Notes under the pieces: model-generated | The model's input: only the letters and a program-made list of their open reading frames with translations | Told to the model about the DNA's origin: nothing | The model's database searches: none | Translations under genes and position numbers: made by a program | DNA from: Amoebophrya sp. A120 | Taxonomy: Eukaryota; Sar; Dinophyceae; Syndiniales; Amoebophryaceae | DNA length: 64,000 nucleotides | Direction: 5' to 3' | Assembly (NCBI GenBank): GCA_905178155.1 | Contig: CAJINV010000008.1 | Span: forward strand, 1,736,001 to 1,800,000 | In this document: piece after piece, positions 21,688 through 34,600 of the stretch | Position numbering within the stretch: the first letter of the stretch is position 1 | Layout: the number at the start of each line of letters is the position of its first letter

Positions 21688-22860
21688 CTACTTATTCTCC
21701 ATCTCTGCCATCGCTGCTCGTGCTCGCCGGAGAGTGTTTCTCTTTGTAGACAGCACGGCCCGACGCGCCTCCAATTTCGTGATCGCCTGGAAGTGGATCT
21801 TCTTGCAGGGGTAGCAGAGCAGGTTCTGCGGAGTTGCCGCACCGCAAGTACAGTACGACAAATCCCCCAACTTGGGTCGCAGATTTATCAACCGCAAATA
21901 GGTCCTCTGGGTCTACAAAACGAGTGCCAGCTGGTGATAATCAAATCGAATGATGTCAGCACCAAGATTAGTGATACAAGACGGGCCCCATGCACTCGAA
22001 AGGATTAAGTACTTTTTCGACATTCGTCGTTGGTATTGCAATCAACTTGTTCATCATGCAGTAGCAGTCTATGACTTTAATACAACGCAAGTATCGCGCA
22101 CTTTTTCGACCCAGAGTTCTACATGTATGCGATGCATAAGCTGCTTCAGCTGTTCCTTTATGCTCTCAAGTTCGCGCGTCATTTCTTCGTCGGTCAAGCG
22201 TTTCAACGGCTTTTTGTCGGGCTTGCTGATAACCACCTGCTCCTCGTCCTCGTCCAGGTCTCCTTCGGTTTCCTCTGCGTCCTCGTCTTCCTCGTTTCCC
22301 AGGTCCAAACCAAGACTGAAGCGCTGTTTCTGATTTTTCATGCCATTCGTCTTGTAGAAGCTACTGGAGGCAGAGGTCGATGTCGTTGCAGAAGCCTGCT
22401 CTTGTTTACCCGGCAACGCGTTCTTCTTGACCGCAATGTTGCCATTGTACTTTGCGAGTAGGGTAGCCTTGTTCTTCAAAGAAGATGTTGCGGCATTTGC
22501 GCTGCTGTTCTTGCGACCAAAAGCGGAAAACTTCTGGGGCGACGGAGGCGAGCGGCCCGTGTAATCCGCCAAGGGAGCCCGAGCCGGCACACGACCCACA
22601 TTCTTGTCCCCCGAGCTGCTCGACACTTGGCCTTGGTCCAGAATCGCATTACCGCTGCGGGGCAAGAACTGGTCCGCCAGAACTATAAAATGCAAAAAAG
22701 CATCTTCCCATGCGTTCTTCTACTTGTTGCAGAACCGACCTTGGACTAAATCTAAAAGTAAAAAGCCTAGAGGAACATATAGAACCAAATCATTCGTCTT
22801 TGCAGATTCTCTCTTTTGGACTTCGTCTGCCGGGCGATGAAGTCCTGTCGTGTACCTCAT
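21688..22860 (-). CDS. Hypothetical protein with acidic/coiled region and C-terminal zinc-ribbon-like motif, three exons
   Basis: Proposed exons: 22860 to about 22,765 (ATG ATG-start MRYTTGLH), about 22,686-22,127, and about 21,909-21,688. Junction 1 uses a CAAG/GTCGGT donor with a TTTTATAG acceptor (phase 1). Junction 2 uses CAT/GTAGAA with GACCCAG (phase 0), giving KQLMHRIH-RTYLRLINLRPK. The middle exon is Ser/Ala-rich, then strongly acidic (NEEDEDAEETEGDLDEDEE), then Lys/Glu helical. The last exon has CTCG...CYPC, a likely zinc ribbon, followed by a basic helix. I do not recognise the family. The middle exon is well supported; the first exon and both joins are less certain. Confidence 0.5.
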
Positions 22861-22938
22861 AGAGCGACACTTCTCGTGTTTCAGTTTCTTTTTTTTTTTT
22901 GTAACATAGGCGTAGGCGTAGCCTTAAACTTATAAAGA

Positions 22939-23125
22939 TCACAAAAGCAACTCCAGATCGGAATTGTGTTGATGTTGATCGGAGTTCGCTGCCGTCGTGG
23001 TCTTCACAGGTCCAGGGACAAGTTCTGTGGGTGCGATCCCGGGATCCAATCGCTGCAAAATTTCTCCAGCAACGTCTGAGCAGTGGTCTCCCTCTCCACT
23101 CCGCTGGCTACGGTTGCTCGCACGG
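22939..23125 (-). CDS. Possible coding exon (weak)
   Basis: Two overlapping minus-strand frames here both look protein-like, one ending in HNSDLELLL and the other in PQNLSLDL, so the frame cannot be decided. No clean start. It may be a terminal exon of a gene extending to about 23.7 kb. Confidence 0.22.
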
Positions 23126-23460
23126 GACCCGGTACGGAGTGAGCAACACCACCGTGGCAAGAAAACCTTTTTAGCTGCGCATAGGTTCTGTCGCCAATTG
23201 ACAGCGTTGCATCGGTTCGCCGCTACGTCGTCCCAACGTATGCAAGTCGTTATCGGTAGTGAGGCCTTACCTTGTGCATACTAAAAAGTGCTTCCAGAGG
23301 GAAAGTAAGACAAGCCCCTACCCGGTGGACCTGCCTGCATCCCCCTTGGCACTCCTATTACACTACCTCGCCCCCTGACACCTCCTATCTATCCTAAAGG
23401 ACGGGAAAACGACCAGCCGAGTCTTTGCAATTTTGTGGACTCTAGAGCTAAAGCGTGTTG

Positions 23461-23719
23461 CTACTGCCAGCAATGTAGCAACGCAACTCTTTTCTCTTTT
23501 TCGGACTGTGAATCATTCATACTTCCTGACTTTTTGGTAATATTCCAACTCGCATGCGCAGGCCCCATTTGTAGTCCCTCGTTATCTTTTGCACACGTTT
23601 GCGGATGGTCCATCATCATCCTCTCCCTCACCATTTTCATAATTCCACTTTTTATTTCTCGCGCAATTCTGTCTGCTGACACCGTCTCATCCTCGTTATC
23701 ATTTCGCTCCTCTTCCTAC
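23461..23719 (-). CDS. Possible coding exon, charged protein segment (weak)
   Basis: After a TGTAG acceptor-like site near 23,720 the minus frame reads EEERNDNEDETVSADRI and on through a polar, Lys/Glu/Met-rich segment to a stop at 23461. Composition resembles the other proteins here more than the hydrophobic plus-strand frame across the same bases. No neighbouring exon could be joined with confidence. Confidence 0.3.
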
Positions 23720-24343
23720 AGATTCATGCTGCTGCACTACTTGATGGCAATGGCAATGCTCGCGAAAAGAAAAGGCTTGCTCGCCCTTTGCGGTCATGGA
23801 ACTTTCCTCCCCTCCCTTTCTTTCGTGACTTATTCTTTCGCAGCCACTTGACTTTTATTTCAATTTGCACATATACATAATTCCATTTTCATTGTTTACA
23901 AAAAAAGAAGACGGTATGGCTGCCATTGAAAATTTTCCGTGAAGAAATGAAGTGTCATCATGATGGTGTGGCTTTGGGCTGAAGGTCTGACTTTCATTAA
24001 ATCGCTACAACCCTGAATATTTTGCCATCAGTCGTTTTTTGCATTTCATGTTGAAAGCAGCCACATTAGATAGTGCATTTTTTTGTTTGCACGCCAGCCA
24101 AGCCAAAGCTTTGCTCTGAGTATTTTTCCCTTCTTAGAGCAAGTTCGTGGGTGATATGCATGGGACCTTCTGCGCCTCCAGCAGTCCGTGCTCTACTGGG
24201 GTCGGGGCTGCTCGGCTCAGCTCCCGAACATTAGGATTTTTTGAAAAATTCTTTGTTTCTTGGTCGCGTCGCTGCGCTGCCTAATGTGCACCACTACCTC
24301 TACCTAGGTGTGAAGCTTGATAAGATCGGGATCCGTTTTTGTT
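23720..24343. other. Intergenic, no gene seen
   Basis: AT-rich, with frequent stops. It lies 3' of the probable AP2-like gene. No repeat or RNA gene recognised. Confidence 0.45.
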
Positions 24344-26514
24344 TTATGAAGATGATGGGAAGATCGGTTTAAAATTTGTGCAGTGGATAGAAACACCCTT
24401 ATTTTTGTTCGGGTTGTCGGGGTTCTTCAGGTCCATCTTCGGGTACGCCGCTTCCTCGAACACGAACACTTCCTTCTCCCAGTTCTTGCGCTGCGCGATG
24501 GCCTTCTGTCGGCACTCTTCGAGCGCCAGCTCCAGCCCTTCCGGGTCGTCCTCATACTCTCGGTCGTCAATCGTGAAAGACCGCGTCACGGGGCGGGCGT
24601 GGCGGCCGCCGCCGGCGGTGGCCGGTCCGGTGAAGCTCTTGCAGGAGATATTCGCGACCCAGCCCTTGCGGTGCGGGGCGTTTTGAAAGTCGGCCCACCG
24701 GACCCCCAGCACGCCGCTCTTGCGGTTAGTCGCTTTCAACTCCTTCTGCACGTGGCCGGCCGCAGCCATCTTCTCCCGGTGGTCCCGGATAAAGTTCACG
24801 GCCACCGCCATGGCTCGTTTCTGCGCCTTCTCCGCGCGTTCCTCCTCCGAATCCCGCAGGTCCACGTAGTGCTTGCAGTTGAACCACTTGTTGTGCCGAC
24901 GGCCCTGCAGGTCCTTGTAGTTCGCGCACCAGATCTTCTGGCTGATGCGGTCCCCGCGGTTGATGAAGGTGACCCCGGGCTCGGAGCAGGTGACCGGCGA
25001 GACACGCACGACCTGCTTTTTGATCAGATCCGGGTCGCCGGCCAGTTGCAGACGCTTGATCGGGTCCTTGATCACGTGCTTGTATTTCCACAAAGTTTCC
25101 TGCTGCGCCGTTGCCAACTCCACGCACAGCTCCTTCGTCTTGCCGTCCGGCGCCTTCACGCACAACTTATCGCCGACCTTCACCGCGCACGCCTGGATTT
25201 CCACGCCCGACTTCAGGACGATACTCTCCGCTTCGACCTTCCGCGCCTTGTTGTACATCTTCCCCCGCTTCACAAACGCCATCTTCCTCGACTTGTGCTT
25301 CTTGACCACAGGTTGTTCATCTGCTGCCGGTGCTGGTGCTTCTCCTGCTGCCTTCTTGGACGAACCACTGACAACATTCGACGTGTTGGCTTCTTTGGAG
25401 GACTTCGCGTAGTTGGTTGTGGACTTCTTGGGGTACTTCATATCTCGCTTCCCGACAATCGCCGTCTTCTTCGTGGCCAGCTCCCCGGCGTTCTTGGCGT
25501 TCATGTACAGGTTGTACCCGGAAATGGCCTTTTGCTTCTTCGACGACGAGTCAGCTTTTTTCACTGTCACGGCCGGTTTTTTATTGGTTTTACCGCCCAG
25601 GAGACCACGCGGCTTGTTTTCACTGGTGTTGTAGTCCTTCTGATCTTCGTATTTTTGCTCGTCAACCTCCTCCTCAGCTTGGTGATCCATGTTACCGTCT
25701 TCCCAGTCGTCCCAGTAGCTGCCATAGTCGAACTTATCCAAAACAAAAGTTCGTTTAGTGTAAAAGGTGGAACCAAGTCGCATTAAACTTCTAAGACCTT
25801 CCCTGAAGCAGGCCCGTTTTTGCGAGTGTCAAAGTTCTTTTGTTTTATGCCGTTCCATGAAAAAATTGCCTTTCGCAACAGCAAGGAAACAAACCCCATC
25901 AATTTCAAATCTCTCTGATAATAGTGAATCCTACGAGGGACGATACACTTCGGCTTGAGAGGAGGAACAATGGACCTATGCAATACATATTTGTTACCCT
26001 ACAACCCACGAACTTTTTTCTAGGAGGATAGTCTTCGTCCCATTCCCACTCTTCCTCCTCGTCGCCGTACCTGTTAAAGTTAATGTTCATGAAATACTTC
26101 GTTAAAGCTATTGCACCACAAGGACATTTCCGGTTGTCCGGAAGAGCTTTTTGGCTCATACTAAGTAACTCACTAAACTGTACTATGCATACTACCTTAC
26201 ATACTAGACTTGCAGGCTACCACGTATGCAACGCGCAATCAGCGAGACAACGCTTTCTGATTCTGATAGTGCTTGTTATTCATTGTAAGTAATTGTTTTT
26301 GTTTCGTATTTTTGCATGAGATCGACAGGAATAACATGTCAATCAACTGCCAGCAAAGAATTGCGTCGTGATACCAGTTGGCGTTGCTCCACTTGTCTTT
26401 CGACGCAGTGGTGGACCACAGTTTCTTCAGCTTTTCCTTATCCCCTCCCTGCAGCCCCAGCTTTTTTTTGTTTCCGCTGAAGGCCGAAGTGGCGGACGAG
26501 TTACCTTTCTTCAT
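24344..26514 (-). CDS. Probable AP2/ERF-like DNA-binding protein, three exons
   Basis: Proposed exons 26514-26375, 26070-25998 and 25732-24344 give 533 residues with phases matching at both junctions (donor AACTG/GTATCA, acceptor TTTAACAG; donor GTAGG/GTAACA, acceptor GGATAAG). The acidic N-terminus reads NWYGDEEEEWEWDEDY then FDYGSYWDDWEDG. A Lys/Ser-rich linker follows. Near the C-terminus, SGVLGVRWADF...GWVANI...TRSFTIDD...ALEECRQKAIAQR fits the AP2 pattern (GVxW, WxAxI, a later strand, then an Ala/Arg helix). AP2 domains are common DNA-binding modules in alveolates. The match is by eye and rather divergent. The alternative start at 25783 (MRLGSTF) would drop the two short exons. Confidence 0.6.
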
Positions 26515-27231
26515 CTTGAAAGAATGGTAGTTGTGTGAAGGATAGCGTTACTAGCCGTGCGGTAAAGTAATTGCAGCAGCTGCTAGACGAGCTGTTTACT
26601 ATTTCTCTGTTGCTTACAACTGTCCTCAACGCAAGCAGCTCGTTGTGACTGGGGCAGCGGCGAACGCTTACTTACGTAGTTATGATCACAGCAACAATTG
26701 TTGTTGAACATCAAGCAAGCATAAATTCATCTACAAAACTGGCGCCGGCGACCACGAGATTGAGCATCGCTGTCGTCGATGTTCCACACAGAAGGCTGGC
26801 ACCCTCAGACTTCGAACAAGAGCTGCTAAGACCCCACATCTCGACATCAGCTACTCACCACTCACGATATTGCGAACGAAGTACGACGTCCCAGTCCCAT
26901 CTTTTCCTTTAGCATCTATTTCCAGAAGTAGGAAGTACAAGTACCAGAAATCAAAGGAACAGAGGGTGTACCTAGGCAGAGGCACGATCCTTTTCTATCA
27001 GCCTAGCCAAAGAACACAATAGCAATCAATATCTTGGTTCCGATAAAGCGGAACTCGACTGACTCACTGCCGCGAGGGATAGATTTCATGAAAAAAACGC
27101 AGTAAAGCAAGCATCTCTGTGCGAATCATTCTGCATGGAGGAAATAACACTTTGTCACGACTTCATCAACAGGCTATGAAGAAGTTCTACGATCCACATC
27201 CCGCCGGCGTGATTTTTCCACCAACACAAGC
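26515..27231. other. Intergenic, no gene seen
   Basis: Includes the 5' flank of the AP2-like gene and the 3' flank of the exonuclease gene. No exon-like frame. Confidence 0.5.
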
Positions 27232-30200
27232 TTACTTCTTCGCCTCTCCTAGCCTCTGCAAGTAATATTCCACTGGCACGATGGCATCAAGGGCCGCATA
27301 CTCTATCCAAATATCTTCCATGGGTCGCACTTCCCAGTTCAGCATTGTAATCTCCTTGGACAACGGCTTGCCGTAGACCGTTTTCGCCAAGTCGGCCAAA
27401 CTCCTATCAAAAGGAAAAATCCCCCCTCCCAATATCAAAAGGAAGTTTCTGATGCCAGATTTGCGCACACAAATCAGGTCTGTCTTGCAGTAGAGGACTG
27501 CAGGCCCATACCAAGCTTAGGTAGAAGGGTTTTGACGTAGGCCCGTAGCATAGCAAATATGTACTTTGTAGGCCCCATAGCATCACAAACCGTCTGCATA
27601 ATGCGGCGGAGTCTCTGGATTGGCCTTCTTGCAATACAGAGACGATTTGTGGCCACAAACCAGCATCACAAATCTTCAGAAGTATCACTTTTTGATATGG
27701 GGAGGGGGGATTTTTCCTCTCAATAACTCCCCCGCTTGCCCTTCTCGTCCTTCGGGATGGAATCCAGAATGTCAATAAACTTGTGCCCGTGCTGAAAAGC
27801 GGTCGACTTCGGTAGTGCGCCGGGTGTAGAAGAGGACAGGTGGCGTAATCCTCCACTTGTTCTAGTTTCACCGGGGTTCGTGCTTCCCGCGGTTGTGGCG
27901 GATGATGACTTGCGCTTGCCACTCTTTTTACCACTTACCACCTCCGAAGACTCAGAAGCGCCGGCGGGGGCCTTCGCTCTGGTTGTAGTTCTGCTATCGA
28001 GGTGGTTCATTTCGCTTGCAAAAACCGCCGGGTCGTGATCCGCAGGCACCGCCTCCGTCTCTTGTTCCCGTTGTCCGCGCTCAGGAGCAACTCGCGCAGC
28101 ATCTGGCGGTAAGATTAATATTCCGTCCCGTAAACTACTCTTCGGCGGGAGCCTGTCGTCCAGCTGCAGGCGGACCTGCAACGCCTCCAAATCGTTCTTC
28201 AGGCCGAAGCCCACCAATTTCACCGTCGGATCGGCGTCTCCGAGGCTCTGCAACTCCTCGGCGCTCCGTGGCGCGTGGCAAGCGTTGAATAAAAAATCCA
28301 GAAACCGGTCCCGCTTTTCCAGAAAATCACGCCGCACGTCCACGGCCACTCCTGCAGCTGCTGCTGGTCCCCCTGCTCCTTCAGTTGTAGGCGTAGTCCT
28401 GACGCCCGAAACCAGCTTACCTCGGTGGCAGCACAAGTCCACGACCCAGCACTCTTTTCGCTTCGGAAACGCCAACTGCAAAATCGCAGCCGCGCCCTGG
28501 CCGCCCTTGCGAAACTCGGGCCGCCACTCTGTGTCGAACCCAACAATCTTCTCCTCCTCAAAAATGCTGCAATCAACCTCCTCGATGGTCTTCACGTGCA
28601 ACGAGTACTGGAAATCCTCCTTCGCGGTCAGATATTGCGCTGAGTCGAGTTGCTTCGCATACTCGTGAACAAATGTTGTCGGCGCGGAATTCTGATTCTT
28701 CCCCGCGGCCACAGCTGCAGCTCGCGCGTTCAATCTGACTCGCAGGTCCGCCATCGTGATGCTGCTGTAGTGCTCGTCTTGCTCTACTAGTGCAGCTCCG
28801 TTTGTAGAAGCGGATGTTGTACCTGCTCCGCCTGGGAAGAATGTCGTCCCCAAATCCGTGACTGCCGCAGCACCCCTCCGCGCGTTTTCTTGTAGCAGAT
28901 GTAAAAATTCGGTGCGCGAGTCCTCCAAATTTTTGACAAATGAATTCGGGCCGTTGCCCATCTGCTTGGCAAGCCGGACCACCTCGTTGTGAAAGGAAAT
29001 GCGGTGGTCAAACGGCCGCCGGGGATCGAGCAGCGTGAAGCTCAAGACGTGCTCCCAATACTCTTTCAAATTCAGCTGCTTTAAGTAGTACCGCATTCCG
29101 TTGAGTTCCTGTTTGTGAAAGAGCGTCCCGATCTCCGCTTCCTTCAAGTCGAACCGGCGGACGAGGTCCATGGTCGGCTCGGGCTGCGACTGAACCAACG
29201 CAATTTTCAGATCCCGCACGACACGGTCGAGGGCGGCGGCCTCCGAGTCCAGAGCGAGCATCTGCCTCTGCTTGTCGGCCTCGTCTTTGATCCCGAACTT
29301 AAAGATGGACTGTCGGGCAGCGAGGAAAACCTCGTCCACAGACTTGGTAAAGTGGTCAATCAGCCTCTCCGCCAGTTTCAGGTTTGACGGCGCCACGTTC
29401 TCGATGCACTCGCGATTGATGTGCGCGTTCAGATTCTCAAGCCGCTTCCGCATCTCCTGGAGTGTCTTGTTCGGTGGGGGCGAAAAATTTCTCTTAGTTG
29501 CACCGTCGGGCAAAGTCGTAGCTGTGGCACCATTTACAATAGCACAATTTTTCGTAGCAAAGCTGCAGCAGCAAACCGCGAACCCGTACGCTGCCCAGCC
29601 GTCGGCGTAAGAAAAGTCGATCAGAGTCTTGGCAACGTGCTCTTGGTCGTAGGGTTTGCGGTTGCAAGCCTCAAACAGCAGGTAATACGCTTCCCAGGAG
29701 GGGAAGTGAAAGTGTGCAGGTGTGCCGTTTGTCTGAGCCTGGTTCTGGTAGTCGTAATTATAGACCTGGCCGGCCTGCTGATGTGAACCAAATGCCGTTG
29801 CGGACGCACTCGCAGCTGTAGGTGTTGTTGAAAATGGGTTGGGCTTGCGCTCCTGGGCCGGGTGAAACTCAAAGTTCTGTAGTGATGTCGTCGCGGAAGT
29901 AGAACTGGCGTTCTGGGCAGAGAGTTGCTGCTTGTCCTTCCAAACAGAAATATCAAAATCCTCATCGTCCTCCGCGTTTTGTTGCCCTTCAATGTCCTCA
30001 CTCATCATGTTGCTAAGCACAGACATTGCCATTGATGTTCCCTGTCTGTTGCCAATATTCAAATTCAGGATCTTTGCCCTGCCTTTGCTGCTTGTCCTCT
30101 TAGTACTCCGCTCCTGCATTTGATCTTCCTGCTTTGCGGTTTGCAGAAAAAATATGTGTTCTCCAAGCATGTCGGCGAATTGCTTGGCGTGAGGAAAACT

Positions 30201-30743
30201 TCTCTTGCTGGCACTGCTCGCGCCGTTATTAAGAGTTTTACCAGCAAACAGCTGATGCGAGCAAAGTGCAACATGCTCCGCTAGAAACTCGGCGAGTATC
30301 TTGCACACGAAAAACGATGGTTTCAGGGTAATCACTTGGAACAGATTTGCCAGCTGCGTGCCGAGTTGGCTCTGATAATCATCAGAAATCGTTCCTGCTT
30401 CGGCGGAGAAGACACCTTCCGCAGCAGGATTAGTGTTGGTCCTGCTGCTTACAGCGGATGCTGCTTCCACTCCAGCGCGGCCGGGGAAAAAAATGTCTTC
30501 CAACTTTCCTCTCAGCTCCGCAACCGGGTTAGCAGAGTTGCCGTGATAGTTGTTGTGGTCCTTTCTCTTATTCCCTCGGTAGTTGTTTCGCTTGTTGTTT
30601 TTTCGAAAGCCATTGTGCTGCTTGCCGCCCGTCCAGTGCTGGTTAGGGTTCCAGCTTCCGTCTACCACCATATTATTTACCGCCATGTTGTTCTGTCCGC
30701 CGGCGCGATGTGAGGAGCTCGTGGCACCACCCGTAGTGGCCAT
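27232..30743 (-). CDS. DEDDy 3'-5' exonuclease domain protein (EXD3/Mut-7-like)
   Basis: Exon 1 runs 30743-27726 (true ATG) and exon 2 runs 27399-27232; splicing out the introner between them gives 1,061 residues. The N-terminus is Asn/Gly/Lys-rich and likely disordered. A helical middle (residues about 330-650) is followed by the exonuclease domain: ExoI in IVGFDTEW (about residue 737), ExoII in VGFGLKNDLEAL (about 851), and ExoIII in EYAALDA, encoded by exon 2 after SLADLAKTVYGKPL. All DEDDy residues are present only if the intron is removed. Such proteins trim or degrade RNA 3' ends; Mut-7 acts in small-RNA silencing and EXD3 is its vertebrate relative. An insertion rich in Glu/Thr/Ser separates ExoII from ExoIII. 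Confidence 0.82.
27405..27725 (-). mobile_element. Introner, 321 bp, TSD ACTCC, inside exonuclease domain
   Basis: Ends TATCAAAAGG...TCAATA, with inverted arms extending over 40 bp around GGAAAAATCCCCCCTCCC. Flanked by ACTCC at 27400-27404 and 27726-27730. In transcript sense the duplication is GGAGT, and removing the element plus one copy joins KGKRGS to LADLAKTVYG in frame. Sliding the border within the duplication gives GA-AG, or GT with a GA end, but never GT-AG. Confidence 0.9.
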
Positions 30744-31626
30744 GATAACGTGCGAATATCTAAGTCCTGTGTTTGCGAACAGCTAGATAATCATAGCTGT
30801 GAGAGTCCTAGTATCCCAGTACGCATGCAACAGTCAATAGGCGTACTACGAGAAAACTAAGTAAGTACTTCACGATAGGATAGCCTGAAAATAGAGGGAC
30901 GTCTTGCGAGCACCAGAAATAGCAGAGCGGAGGCGAACTCGTCCAGAAAAAAATTGTGTATCAAAAAGCGCAAGAGGATCGGTATCGCACGGCTGAATTT
31001 AAGTCTGCAAAGCCAAACTAAGTGAAGCACCATCGAAAAATAGGATATCTTTAACTCGGTGATCATCAGTACTAGATCCCGGACTTGTAATATGTCATCA
31101 GGGTTGGAGTTCTGTGGTTCTACTGACTTTGAACGTCTGCTGCAGTTTCCGCTTTTCAGTGCGATCCGTCTGTCACAAGAAGTAATGTAAAATCGTTATC
31201 GCGGATGCAGATCTTCATTTTTACACGAACAGTACACCAGCAATCGCGGAGGCTTCACTACAGAGGCTTGCACCAACAACTCCTTGCGGGTAGCTGCACC
31301 CACGCAAGACTCGTACTTATCCAGGTCAAAGCACTGGACAGTTTAGCTGGCTATAAGCTTCGCCTTTTTCATTTAAGGTGCCTCATGCGCCATCATCTCC
31401 ACTGCCACATGGCTGAGTCCGAGCAGTCGGAGCTCCTTTTAGAAGTCCTGAAACTGAAACATTTTGATGTTGAATCGTCCAGTCAACATCTTCGTCCACT
31501 CTTGTTCATTAATGACGCATAGTGTTGTTGAAATCCAAATCATACACAGAAGACGCGCTTAGATAGAATTAGTAGGCTCGCTTCGTTCTTCGAACTTTAT
31601 TGAAGCTCCATAAAACGAGGATCTCG
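30744..31626. other. Intergenic, no gene seen
   Basis: Frequent stops in all frames. Separates the giant gene's 3' end from the exonuclease start. No repeat or RNA gene recognised. Confidence 0.5.
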
Positions 31627-34600
31627 CTACCGACTATGCTGCACGGAATGCCAGTCCGGTGGCTCCTTCCCGACCACGAACGCCGCGCCGGCGGTGTTAG
31701 AGTTCTTGTCGCCGTAGTCGTTATCCCACAAATCCTCCTCGCTGGTGTATCCACCGCTCTCGTCCGATGATTCTGGAGGTTCGCCCTGCGCAAGAAATTC
31801 CTCCACGAGCGAACTTCGCGGACTCATTCTGCTACTCTTGTTGCGCTTCGTGCTGCCGGGTGGATCTTGTTTACTATTCAACATGTTCTGCTGGTAGTTA
31901 TTCGAGGATGCTCTCGAGGATCGCGCCGTCCCGGTGGCGTCAAGATCTTCATTTCCTTGCTGCGCAGTTATTGTCATGTCGCCTTCCGGTTGTATTGATC
32001 CGCGTTCTTGTAGCTCTCCTGCTCCTGCGACGAAGAACTGCTCCACCTGCTTCCTTTCCCGCACTTTGTTCTGTAGGTACGACGTCACTGTGATTGCCGG
32101 AATCTTGCGCTGCCACTTGGCGAAACACGCCTGCGCAGCTTTTTTCCGCCGCTCCGAGAGGGCTGCATTGTGCCGGTTTTTGGCGCGCAACGTCTCCGCG
32201 AGGGACATAGACTTCGGCAAAATCAGCTCCGGCTCTAAACTGTCAACCGCTTCCGCAACGTGGGAGGGAGCAGAGCTGCCGGGTGCCGATAGAGAACTGC
32301 TAGCGGCGGAAAGGGAACTTTGCTGCTGCTGAAGTCCACCCGGTGGAACATCTTCTTCCAAACCGAAATCGTCCTCGTCGTGGTCCTCATCGTCTGTAAT
32401 ACCAGCTATAGCAGGCGCATCGCCAGACGTGACTCTTTTCTTGCTTTTCACCACATCGTTCTTGCCCTTCGCAGCAGAAGAGGACGTACGACGAGCCATG
32501 TCAACATGACGACCGCTGCTCCGCCGTTTTTGATCTCTAGGTGGAATCGGTGCCTCTACGACGAACCCGGTGCCATCAGAGTCCAGATCGTAAATGCTGC
32601 CCTGCTTCTTTTGTCCCCCCTTCGTGGTCGCCGCAGACGATCCTTTCGCAGCCTGTGAAGCTGTAGATACTGGCTCTTTTCCAAAACGACCTTTCTTGCT
32701 CAAGTTCACTGCATCCAGAAGCGAAACAAGCGGCGGCACTGCGGAGGGTTTCCTTGTTCGTCTAGAGGCGCTTTTATCTTCCCCTTTTCCTTTCGACAAA
32801 CCCGTGCTGGCACGCCGGGCGTTTTCTTTCCCGATTTGTTTCACAACATCTTGAAACTTCTCGGAGTCTATGGGCGATGAGAATTCATTTGCGGCAACAT
32901 CCTGTTGGTCGAAAGGACCGCGCGTCACTTCGCCTCCTTGCTGATCGCGTGCGCTTTCGGCATCTCCAACATCAGCGTCGCTTTCCACATCCTCCGCGGA
33001 CTCGTCATCATCATCCTCTACTGGTAGGGGAAGCTCAACCAGAAGGTCGGGAGAAAAATCATGGCTCTCAACAACTGGCGACGAAATGGAGCTGTCGCTG
33101 CGTTGTCGCGGCGGCATAAAGTCCTCTGAGATGCCTCTTCCAGAAATTGACTCCGCTGCTGCTTCTCGAGGAGCTGCACACGAATTTTGGTTTCCGCCAT
33201 TTGCAGTTCCGGGGCTAGACGGGGTGCGCTTGGAAAGATTTGATTTTTTCGAAATCTCGTCCTCACCGGCAAGGACCGCGCGATCTACCAGAGCGCGTGC
33301 TGACGTCTGCAGCGACGTGGCGATCGTACTTTTTCTCGGCTTATTTGAAGTCGCTTTATTGTTTTCAGCACCACCGGATCGAAACTCGAACTCCTCGTCT
33401 TCAGCGAAGAACACGTCACTAGCCCCAGACCCTACCGAATGTTGACCTGCGTCTCCTCCTGCTCTCTCGTGGTCGTCTCGTGCCTTGTTCGCCAGAAGCT
33501 CAAGCTGGGACCCCTCGAGTCGCGAAGCCCCGAAGATCCCGCGGTCTGCTGCAGTTGTGCCTTGATGTTCCTCCGTTGCTGGGAAAGTTTCATCTTGCGC
33601 ATGATCATGTGCTGATCCAGCAGCTCCACCGCTGTTGACGAGCGCGTCCATCATGTTGCGACTCACCTGCAGCAGCGTTCGCGTTTCCGGCGAAAAAACA
33701 TCTGCCAGATTCTTGTTAAGAGCACTACTAGTTGATGTTGGCGAGTAGCTCTTTACTCCACCGATCATGGCGCCAGATTGACTTTTTATCAAAGGCGCTG
33801 TCAGAGATGAAGATCGGCTCGCCGGCACGGACGGGTGGAACCTATTCGACGGCACAGTACTATTGTGCGGCGAAGCAGGGCCAGGAACAACCGTGCGCGC
33901 CGGCCGATCGCTGTCAGAAGATCTTTCTCTTCTTTTCCCCACTTCTTCCGACCCCGCCATGTACAGCAGATTGGTGATCTCCAGCCCCAGTCCCTCGAGC
34001 TGCACTAGCAACGCCTGGGCCTCTTTCGGGTACAGATTTTCAAACGCATGCAGCACCTCCCACAAGTCCCACTTCTCCACCGGAAGTCGCAACTTCTCTA
34101 GCTCCCGCACACTCTCCATAGCAGCTTTCACCTGCAGAGGAATTTTTGTCTTTGCTTGACTTGTTGACTGCGTGTCCGCGTGCGTGTTTCGAGGTAGATG
34201 ACCCAAGCTGTCCTTCTCCGCCGTTGAGGAGTTTGACGAAGAACCGTCTTCAACACCTTCAAACCGCTCCAGCATTTTCTTCCGCACTTGCTTCAGGAAA
34301 CTTTCGTACCGCACGGTTGGGGGCCGCACGTAGACGTCGTCTAGGGAACTGAAATCAGAAACCTCCGATGAACTTGCCTTCGAGCTGGCAGCTTTCGAGA
34401 AGGGAGCCGGAACTGCTGACGTGGTTGCTACAAGAGGGCTGGTTGCGTTTTTCGATGTCGCAAGCCTTCCAGAAGCTGCACTGGGAATATCTTTTCCAAC
34501 CGAATTCTGTGCTGAGTTGCGGTCCTCACGACCGTGGTGATTCTTGCCACTGCTGTTGAAGAGAAACTCTGGGTGCGCCGTCCCGGTCTGGCGTTCGACC

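Noticed and set aside
23435-23851. Plus-strand hydrophobic frame of 138 codons
   Set aside because: Opposite strand to every supported gene, and the minus frame over the same bases has better protein-like composition.
24383-25786. Plus-strand frame of 467 codons opposite the AP2-like gene
   Set aside because: It is the antisense shadow of a GC-biased coding exon; its Leu/Arg/His/Val-rich composition is typical of such shadows, while the minus frame has AP2-like pattern and consistent exon phases.
26138-26162. Sequence resembling part of the dinoflagellate spliced leader (CTTTTTGGCTCA)
   Set aside because: Only a short partial match inside an intron region, without a following donor or Sm-like site.
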